Positions 30,780 to 36,089 of a DNA stretch of 36,089 nucleotides are shown here, one piece after another. The DNA comes from Actinomycetes bacterium (lineage in GTDB: Bacteria > Actinomycetota > Acidimicrobiia > Acidimicrobiales > JAKAVM01): positions 1 through 36,089 of the forward strand of contig JAKAWH010000020.1 of the NCBI GenBank assembly GCA_021817065.1. Reading direction: 5' to 3'. The translations under genes were made by a program, and so were the position numbers. Within the stretch, counting starts at the first letter, position 1; each line of letters begins with the position of its first letter. Under the pieces are notes generated by a model, which was not told the origin of the DNA, searched no databases, and saw only the letters and a program-made list of their open reading frames with translations.

Positions 30780-31370
30780 TTATCGCCTCCTCGCCCTGTC
30801 CCTACTTCGCTCACCCCGGTGAGATTCCGGTAATGGAGCGATCTTGCGGACGAGCCATCCGAACGCGAGCCCGATCGCCACGCCCCCCAGGACGTCCGAG
30901 GCGTGGTGCATCTTGACGTGGATCCGGCTGGCTGCCACCACGCCGGCCAGCGCGAAGTAGGCAGGCGCCAGCACCGGATCACCTTCGGAAAGGAGGGTGG
31001 CCGAGCAGAAGGCGGCGGTGGCGTGCCCACTGGGGAAACTGCTCGTCCAGGGCTCCCGTAGAGGAAAAGGGTGGTCCCCGGAGTGATCGGGCCGCGACCG
31101 GCGAAACATCGACTTGATCCCCAGGTTGACGATGGCCGATTCGGCGAAGATCGCCACCCAGGCACGTTTGGCGAAGAAGCGATCGGTGGGGCGGCCCCGA
31201 AGCCATCGCAAGACGGTGAGCACCATCCACACTTTGGAGTTCTCCCCGATAGCCGAAGCGCTGTAGAAGACCCGGTCCGCGACGGGATTTCCACGAAGCC
31301 GGTCGAATGCAGCGTCGGCTCGTGCGTCCAGTTCTGCTATCCGCTCTCGCAGGGACCAGAGGGAGGCCAT
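30780..31370 (-). CDS. PAP2-family phosphatase
   Basis: The 196-residue membrane protein has all three PAP2 active-site motifs: KSMFRRSRP (Lys86 to Pro94), PSGH (113-116) and SRIHVKMHHASD (Ser148 to Asp159). Membrane helices flank them. Enzymes of this group dephosphorylate phosphatidic acid, undecaprenyl pyrophosphate or related lipids at the outer membrane face. The sequence MASLWSLRERIAELDARAD is a plausible amphipathic start. Its ATG overlaps by one base (TGATG) the stop of a 15-codon ORF that is near-identical in pattern to the one before phoU. It follows an alpha/beta hydrolase gene by 49 bp on the same strand. Exact lipid substrate unknown. Confidence 0.93.
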   Translation of the reverse strand: MASLWSLRERIAELDARADAAFDRLRGNPVADRVFYSASAIGENSKVWMVLTVLRWLRGRPTDRFFAKRAWVAIFAESAIVNLGIKSMFRRSRPDHSGDHPFPLREPWTSSFPSGHATAAFCSATLLSEGDPVLAPAYFALAGVVAASRIHVKMHHASDVLGGVAIGLAFGWLVRKIAPLPESHRGERSRDRARRR

Positions 31371-31417
31371 CAGAACGCCCCGAGGGGAGCGGCAGCTTCA
31401 GCAGCCAGAGAAGTCAC
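31370..31417 (-). CDS. Conserved 15-residue leader micro-ORF (MTSLAAEAAAPLGAF)
   Basis: A GTG at 31417, two bases after the TAG of the upstream hydrolase and preceded by GGGGAGATAGG, opens 15 codons ending in TGA that shares a base with the PAP2 ATG. It matches the ORF at 13045-13092 in length, phase and pattern MTxLxxEAxxPLGAx. The four alanine or threonine positions differ by conservative changes while CCC CTC GGG GCG is identical. The ribosome-binding site here makes translation more credible than at the first copy. Confidence 0.6.
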   Translation of the reverse strand: MTSLAAEAAAPLGAF

Positions 31418-31419
31418 CC

Positions 31420-32280
31420 CTATCTCCCCGCTGTCGAGAAGTGTGCAGCAGCAGATTTCGCCACCGCGGCCGAGTCCTGGAGAGGCCCGAAGTGACCCAG
31501 ACCGGGTAGCGCCTCACTCCGGGCGTCGGGCATTGCCTGGGCGAATGCAGCCACCACCGCCGGGCCGAACGCGTCGGTGTCGGCTCCGCAGGCGACCACG
31601 GTCGGGCAGGCGACCGTGTCCAGGTGGAGGAAGGCAGAATGGGCGCTGCCCCTCTCGTACACCAGGGCCTCGAAGTCCCGCCGGCACGCGAGACGCACCC
31701 CACCCCCTGGGATCGGTGTGAAGCCGTGGTCGACGTAGGCGCGAAGTGCGTCCGGGTCCAGATCCGAGAACGGCGGCTTGGCGGCGAAGTTAGCGTAGGC
31801 GTCGTCGTGGGAGTCGAACTCTTCGCGGCGCCGGCGGGCGCCGGCTGAGAGGAGGTTGCCCGGATCCGGGCCGGGGGGAGGATCGCCGGGGAGCATCACC
31901 GGCTCCCATAGGTACAAGGCGGAAAAAGTGCCGGGCCTGCGTTGCTCGGCCAGCAGCAGCGCCGCTCCCCCGGCAGAGTGTCCGAATCCGAAAAGCGGGG
32001 TTGCAGCCGGCCCCAGGGCGTCCACCACCGCAAGTGCGTCGAGGGCGAAGTCCTCCCAGTCGAATCCCTCGATCGACTCCAAGACGGTGTCCCCGTGGCC
32101 TCGCTCGTCGAAGGCGATGCAGTGGAAGTCACCGGCCAATTCCCGGGCCATCGGTTCGAAGACCCGCCCGTGGAACCCGGTGGCATGGGCCAGCAGGAGG
32201 GTCGGCCCCTTCCCACCCAGGTCATGGATCGCGACCCGCACCCCATCGGCGGTCACGGCCTCTGTTAACGGCGACGTCAT
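31420..32280 (-). CDS. Alpha/beta hydrolase
   Basis: The ATG at 32280 gives 286 residues; the longer frame upstream only shadows the divergent gene. Motifs are LLLAHATGFHGRVF (oxyanion strand), DERGHGDT, nucleophile elbow GHSAG, an acidic residue in VACGADTDAF and His in GLGHFGPL. This is a soluble serine hydrolase related to haloalkane dehalogenase-like or esterase groups; substrate unknown. It starts head-to-head with the DedA gene, with only 24 bp between the preferred start codons, and is followed by the micro-ORF and the PAP2 gene, probably in one transcript. Confidence 0.88.
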   Translation of the reverse strand: MTSPLTEAVTADGVRVAIHDLGGKGPTLLLAHATGFHGRVFEPMARELAGDFHCIAFDERGHGDTVLESIEGFDWEDFALDALAVVDALGPAATPLFGFGHSAGGAALLLAEQRRPGTFSALYLWEPVMLPGDPPPGPDPGNLLSAGARRRREEFDSHDDAYANFAAKPPFSDLDPDALRAYVDHGFTPIPGGGVRLACRRDFEALVYERGSAHSAFLHLDTVACPTVVACGADTDAFGPAVVAAFAQAMPDARSEALPGLGHFGPLQDSAAVAKSAAAHFSTAGR

Positions 32281-32304
32281 GTGCAGAAAGTATCCTTTTC
32301 TCGA

Positions 32305-32922
32305 ATGCAGCACTTCATCCAGTCCGCCGGGTACCTGGCGGTGCTCCTGCTGGCGATCGGCGAGGCGGCCTGCCTCCCCATTCCCTCCGAGGTCACCATG
32401 CTTTTCGGGGGTGCTCTGGCGGCCAGCGGCAAGGTGAACCTGGTCGGGATCATCGCGGTGGGCGTCGGGGGGGAAGTGATCGGGAGCTACATCGGGTGGT
32501 GGATCGGTCGCACCGGTGGTCGCCCGCTCATAGAAAAGTTCGGTCGCTACGTGCTCCTGTCTCCCGGCGACCTCAACCGGGTGGAGGCATTCTTCGCCAA
32601 GCGCGGCCCGATTGCCGTCCTGATCGGGCGCGTGGTGCCGGTGGTGAGGACTTTTATATCGCTGGTCGCGGGAGCAGCCCGGATGAAGCCGCTCCTCCTC
32701 GGGATTTACACCGCGGTCGGGTCCGCCGTGTGGATGACCGGTCTCGGCATCGCCGGCTACGAGCTGGGGCCTCAGTGGCAGTCGATCTCCAAGGACATCT
32801 CCGGATTCCGCTACCCGGTGATTGCGGTAGCGCTCCTCTCCCTGGTGGTTCATCGGGTTCACCGGTACCGGAAAACCCAGCGTGCGGGGGTGGAAGTCGT
32901 TGGAGTCACAGACGCTCCCTGA
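32305..32922 (+). CDS. DedA-family membrane protein
   Basis: I prefer ATG 32305 (205 residues) over GTG 32281 because MQHFIQSAGYLAVLLLAIGE is the usual DedA start and leaves room for a promoter. About five helices are seen. Family motifs are present: GEAACLPIPSEV (re-entrant loop with conserved Glu and Pro), GGEVIGSYIGWWIGRTGGRP, the FAKRGPIAVLIGRVVPVVRTF segment and GAARM. DedA proteins include undecaprenyl-phosphate or lipid flippases and are linked to membrane homeostasis. With a PAP2 lipid phosphatase nearby, a shared role in undecaprenyl phosphate recycling is possible but inferred. Confidence 0.92.
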   Translation: MQHFIQSAGYLAVLLLAIGEAACLPIPSEVTMLFGGALAASGKVNLVGIIAVGVGGEVIGSYIGWWIGRTGGRPLIEKFGRYVLLSPGDLNRVEAFFAKRGPIAVLIGRVVPVVRTFISLVAGAARMKPLLLGIYTAVGSAVWMTGLGIAGYELGPQWQSISKDISGFRYPVIAVALLSLVVHRVHRYRKTQRAGVEVVGVTDAP

Positions 32923-33117
32923 GTCCAGCGCTCGCTGTTAGGAAATACCGCTTTCCCCAAGTATGGGAACTGCCGATATTCCATCCATCGATAATGCTGG
33001 CTATCGCGAGCGAGTGCGAATATGATCGCTCATTACCCGCCGAGCCGGTGGGCCGAGCGTCTCGCCACGCCCGACTGATTTCATTGATTTATTGGTCATG
33101 GAAGACAGGTAGGTGAC

Positions 33118-33990
33118 GTGAAAGTTCAAGATCTCATTCTCCCCGGGGCTCGGAAAACCGTCGTTCTGCCGGGCCGTGGTGCTCTGCCGATCCGGGAGGT
33201 GTCCGAGCACATCGAGGGAACCCCGGTACTCCTGCTCCACGGTTGGGGTGCCACCGCCGATCTGAATTTCGCCACTGTCTACCGGCCGCTGGCCCAGCAG
33301 TGGCACCTGATCGCCCCGGACCTCCGAGGTCATGGATCCGGGATCGTCTCCCGTGACAAGTTCTCCCTGGAGGTATGCGCCGACGATGCTGCCGCCCTGG
33401 TCCGCTCTTTGGGGGTGGGTCCGGTGGTTGCGGTCGGGTATTCGATGGGGGGCCCGGTGAGCCTCCTGATGGCCCGTCGGCACCCCGACACGGTGGCCGG
33501 GCTGGTACTGTGCGCCACCGCACCCCGGTTCGTCACAAACGCCTGGGAGCGACTGCTGATGATGCGCTTTTCCAGTCTGGCGTTCGCGGTGCGCAATGCC
33601 CAGGACAGCGTGCTGCCCCTCCGCTACCTCGCTCCTCGCTTCTTCCGGGTCCTGGAGGCAACCGGCTCTCTTGCCCGGTTCGACGCGACTCCCTGGTTGG
33701 GATCGCTGACCGCTCCCACCTCGGCGGTGATCACCTCTGCCGACCACCTGGTCCTTCCGGAAGACCAGAAGCTGCTCCTGGGCATTCCCGATGTCAAGGT
33801 CTTCGAGATCGAAGCTGGCCATGAAGCGTGCGTGACCCACTCCGGCAAGCTGGTCCGGGCGATGGAGGAGGCGATCCGCTCGGTCGAGTTGCGGATCCTG
33901 GCCGGGTCCCGCCGCCGCCGCCGGTCCGAACGGGTCCGTGGCGCCGTCTCGAGGGTGGCGACCATGGGCACCGCCTCCCAGAGCGCCTAG
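33118..33990 (+). CDS. Alpha/beta hydrolase
   Basis: A GTG at 33118 gives 290 residues. Motifs: VLLLHGWGATADL, APDLRGHGSG, nucleophile elbow GYSMGG, Asp in ITSADHLV and His in EAGHEACVTH. A C-terminal arginine-rich tail (RRRRRSERVRG) is unusual for the family and may arise from overlap with the next gene. A soluble or peripheral serine hydrolase; substrate unknown. The 195-bp gap upstream contains several short inverted repeats (around 32941-33030) and the AT-rich TTGATTTATTGG just before the start, possibly promoter sequence. It overlaps the following lipoprotein gene by 53 bp. Confidence 0.87.
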   Translation: MKVQDLILPGARKTVVLPGRGALPIREVSEHIEGTPVLLLHGWGATADLNFATVYRPLAQQWHLIAPDLRGHGSGIVSRDKFSLEVCADDAAALVRSLGVGPVVAVGYSMGGPVSLLMARRHPDTVAGLVLCATAPRFVTNAWERLLMMRFSSLAFAVRNAQDSVLPLRYLAPRFFRVLEATGSLARFDATPWLGSLTAPTSAVITSADHLVLPEDQKLLLGIPDVKVFEIEAGHEACVTHSGKLVRAMEEAIRSVELRILAGSRRRRRSERVRGAVSRVATMGTASQSA

Positions 33991-35479
33991 GGGACCGCTG
34001 CTGATACAGGGGACCCGCTGGGCCGCCATCACTGTGGCGGTCGCCCTGGTTGCCGCCGGATGCGGGAGTAGCTCGCGGTCGGCCCCGGCTGCCTCCGGGA
34101 TCCACAAGATCCGTCACGTCGTGATTATCTTTCAGGAGAATCGATCGTTCGATTCCTACTTTGGGACGTATCCGGGAGCGACGGGCATCCCGATGAGCAA
34201 CGGTGTCCCTACCGTCTGCGTTCCCGACCCGGCCACGGGGCAGTGCGTACGGCCTTACCTCGACCACGCCGACCTCAATGGTGGCGGCCCTCACAACGCC
34301 GTCAACAGTGCCGCTGATATTAACGGGGGCCAGATGAACGGCTTCATCGCCCAAGCCCAGAAGGGGAAGAAGGGCTGCGCGAATCCCACCAACCCGGCAT
34401 GCACCCACGGCGTCAACGCTACCGACGTAATGGGCTATCACGACCAGAGCGACATTCCCAACTACTGGTCCTACGCTCAGCACTACGTCCTCCAAGATCA
34501 CATGTTCGAGTCGGTGCACTCATGGAGCTTCCCCTCTCACTTGTATCTCATCTCCGGATGGTCAGCCACCTGTGCCAATCCGCAGGTCCCCTCAACCTGC
34601 CAGAGCGCACTTGACCCCGTCAACCGGACCAACAACAATCCCACGCCCTTCGGTTGGACCGACCTCACCTACCTTCTCGCCCGGCACCACGTGTCGTGGG
34701 GCTGGTATCTCGATCACGGAGCCGTCCCCGACAACGTCTCGGTTTCCGCGGTCCCGGCTGTCCACGGTAAGCACCTCAGGAAGAGGCAGCACGGCAAGAG
34801 GGGCAAGAAGGCAGGCGTCCCGAGCATCTGGAACGTGCTGCCCGGATTCACCGACACCCACCAGGGTCCCCAGACCGGTTCGATCCAGACCCTCACCAAC
34901 TTCACCGCAGCGGCCAAAGCCGGGACGCTCCCGGCGGTGTCGTGGGTGTTGCCCAACCCCTATGACAGCGAGCACCCACCCGCCCTGGTGTCAGTGGGGC
35001 AGTCGTATGTCACTGGGATCGTCAACTCGGTGATGCGAAGCCCGGACTGGAACTCCACTGCGATCTTCCTCACCTGGGACGATTGGGGCGGCTTCTACGA
35101 CCAGGTGGTCCCTCCCACCGCTGATGCCCTTGGCTACGGGATCCGGGTCCCTGGCTTGGTTATCAGCCCGTACGCCAAGGCTGGCTATGTCGACCATCAG
35201 ACACTCAGTTTCGACGCCTACCTGAAGTTCATCGAGGATGACTTCCTGGGCGGGGCCCGCCTCGACCCGAAGACCGATGGACGACCCGACCCTAGACCCA
35301 CCGTGCGGGAGAACGCCCCCATTCTCGGCAATCTGGTGAACGACTTCAACTTCTCTCAAACCCCCCGGAAGCCGATGCTCCTGTCCACCGATCCGACCAC
35401 GACGCTCAGCTGCCCTGGCGGCGGGAACCCCGGAGCTGGCGGAACATGTCCAGGTGCACCCGTCGCCGGCTCCGGCTGA
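33938..35479 (+). CDS. Phosphoesterase-family lipoprotein (phospholipase C / acid phosphatase type)
   Basis: The 513-residue protein starts at a GTG inside the preceding hydrolase gene; no better in-frame start exists before the signal peptide. The helix AAITVAVALVAAGC ends in a lipobox with Cys42. The mature protein has the PF04185 signatures: HVVIIFQENRSFDSYFG near the start, then HSWSFPSHLYLISG, and TWDDWGGFYDQVVPP late in the chain with metal-binding acidic and His residues. Members are secreted phospholipase C or acid phosphatases. It probably hydrolyses phosphoesters outside the cell, attached to the membrane by lipid. A basic, Lys-rich insert (about 272-285) is notable. The 53-bp overlap implies co-transcription with the hydrolase. 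Substrate unknown. Confidence 0.9.
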   Translation: MAPSRGWRPWAPPPRAPRGPLLIQGTRWAAITVAVALVAAGCGSSSRSAPAASGIHKIRHVVIIFQENRSFDSYFGTYPGATGIPMSNGVPTVCVPDPATGQCVRPYLDHADLNGGGPHNAVNSAADINGGQMNGFIAQAQKGKKGCANPTNPACTHGVNATDVMGYHDQSDIPNYWSYAQHYVLQDHMFESVHSWSFPSHLYLISGWSATCANPQVPSTCQSALDPVNRTNNNPTPFGWTDLTYLLARHHVSWGWYLDHGAVPDNVSVSAVPAVHGKHLRKRQHGKRGKKAGVPSIWNVLPGFTDTHQGPQTGSIQTLTNFTAAAKAGTLPAVSWVLPNPYDSEHPPALVSVGQSYVTGIVNSVMRSPDWNSTAIFLTWDDWGGFYDQVVPPTADALGYGIRVPGLVISPYAKAGYVDHQTLSFDAYLKFIEDDFLGGARLDPKTDGRPDPRPTVRENAPILGNLVNDFNFSQTPRKPMLLSTDPTTTLSCPGGGNPGAGGTCPGAPVAGSG

Positions 35480-35496
35480 GCAGAAACCACCAAGGC

Positions 35497-35515
35497 GACA
35501 CCGTCACCAGGTGTC
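35497..35515. terminator. Hairpin after the phosphoesterase gene
   Basis: GACACC (35497-35502) pairs with GGTGTC (35510-35515) around a 7-base loop, 18 bp after the stop. No T-run follows. The rest of the 127-bp gap up to 35606 holds C-rich sequence and short CTAGGA/TCCTAG arms but no gene. Confidence 0.4.
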
Positions 35516-35606
35516 ACGCACCTCGGGTGATCTGCAACGGGAACCTCCCTCCCCTCCCCCAAGGGGCTAGGAGCTGCTCTCCCTTTCCTAGCTGTCCACC
35601 GAGCTG

Positions 35607-35834
35607 CTAGTTCTCCACCACCGTCACCCAGCCGGCCGGCTCCAGTTGCCGGAACCGGGCCAGGGCGGCTTCCCACCCCTCGTCCGACCCGGGAAAAGCG
35701 AGCACCGGACCGTGTTGCCAGGTCTCCTTGTCGAAGATCGCGTAGTGATCGTGCATGTACCCGAGCGCGTAGCGATAGCCCGAATGGGTCCAGACGATGC
35801 GTCCGGGTTCCTGCTCGAGGGAGAGATCTGTCAT
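35607..35834 (-). CDS. Small uncharacterised protein
   Basis: I place the start at ATG 35834, giving 75 residues beginning MTDLSLEQEPGRIVW; the longer upstream frame has unrelated Arg-rich sequence and overlaps the divergent gene. The product is rich in aromatic residues (HSGYRYALGYMHDHYAIFD) and ends in PAGWVTVVEN. No signal peptide, membrane segment or catalytic motif is seen, and I do not recognise the family. The composition and length look like a real small soluble protein. It is divergent from a glycosyltransferase gene, with 91 bp between starts. Confidence 0.6.
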   Translation of the reverse strand: MTDLSLEQEPGRIVWTHSGYRYALGYMHDHYAIFDKETWQHGPVLAFPGSDEGWEAALARFRQLEPAGWVTVVEN

Positions 35835-35925
35835 GACCGCATCCAGTCTAGGTCTGCCGGGTCGGTTTCGGAAGAGCCGTCTTTCCGGTCTGTGCCGGCG
35901 GCGACATGGGATAGTGGTGCCTGCT

Positions 35926-36089
35926 ATGAGCACCGGCGACTTTTCTGGGATGGCGCGGGTGCTTCGCCTGGTCACCCGCCTCAATATCGGCGGGCCCGCC
36001 CGGCAAGCCCTCCTCCTCTCACGGGAGCTCGACGCCGAGTTCCCCACCACCCTCGCCGCGGGTCACCCGGAGCCCGATGAAGGGGAGCT
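35926..36089 (+). CDS. Glycosyltransferase (GT4-like), N-terminal fragment
   Basis: The ATG at 35926 opens a frame running off the right edge; 54 codons are visible. MARVLRLVTRLNIGGPARQA followed by LLLSRELD and AAGHPEPDEGE is the typical start of a GT-B glycosyltransferase of the GT4 group (strand, GG-P loop, helix). Members transfer sugars to lipids or polysaccharides in the cytoplasm. The acceptor is unknown and the catalytic C-terminal half is outside the window. Confidence 0.75.
   Translation, partial: MSTGDFSGMARVLRLVTRLNIGGPARQALLLSRELDAEFPTTLAAGHPEPDEGE

Noticed and set aside
32281-32862. Long N-terminal extension of the minus-strand hydrolase (to 32862)
   Set aside because: It is antisense to the DedA gene, which has clear family motifs; the hydrolase fold starts normally at 32280.

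Overview
The window is GC-rich bacterial DNA with actinobacterial gene content: clpS next to a DUF2017 gene, a Nudix plus histidine-phosphatase (MutT1-type) fusion, an F420/PPOX-fold protein, drug-export ABC pairs, an SDR of the mycobacterial Rv0927c type, many GTG starts and many 4-nt start/stop overlaps. A secreted giant protein ends in GYWLV.SDGG.F.FGDA repeats, which I associate from memory with Acidimicrobiia. My best guess is an uncultured member of that class. This is inference, not a database result.

Layout. 1-3672: surface and secreted proteins (a SpaA-like fragment, a YVTN-propeller lipoprotein, an RDD membrane protein). 3926-5238: a tyrosine recombinase beside the 3' end of tRNA-Glu(TTC), the usual arrangement for an integrated element whose far end is off the left side. 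5263-10999 (minus strand): a tightly packed operon: ABC ATPase, ABC permease, heme A synthase (ctaA), clpS, DUF2017, alpha/beta hydrolase, and an S51/cyanophycinase-like protein with a cysteinyl-tRNA-synthetase-like tail. 10989-16193: serS, phoU, mutT1-like and a second (DrrAB-like) ABC pair. 16383-19848 (plus): SDR, dienelactone hydrolase, DUF167 and an aldehyde dehydrogenase, with a KstR-like palindrome before the first gene. 19891-27765 (minus): one 2624-residue secreted repeat protein. 27803-36089: PPOX protein, pentapeptide-repeat membrane protein, an acetyltransferase toxin-antitoxin pair, PAP2 phosphatase, two alpha/beta hydrolases, a DedA protein, a phospholipase C/acid phosphatase-type lipoprotein, a small unknown gene and the start of a glycosyltransferase.

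The most unusual signal is at gene junctions. Two unrelated genes (phoU and the PAP2 gene) are each preceded by a 15-codon ORF of the form MTxLxxEAxxPLGAx, whose stop codon overlaps the downstream ATG by one base. In the 5-11 kb operon nearly every junction is a GTGA stop/start overlap. At two of these junctions a direct repeat (53 bp, or 15 bp repeated at a 38-bp offset) has copied the junction, producing mini-ORFs that begin with the downstream protein's own first residues and end exactly at the next GTGA. Together these suggest translational relay through micro-ORFs, which I do not know to have been described. Short tandem duplications at other gene boundaries (1760, 14341, 29824) suggest the genome generates such repeats often.
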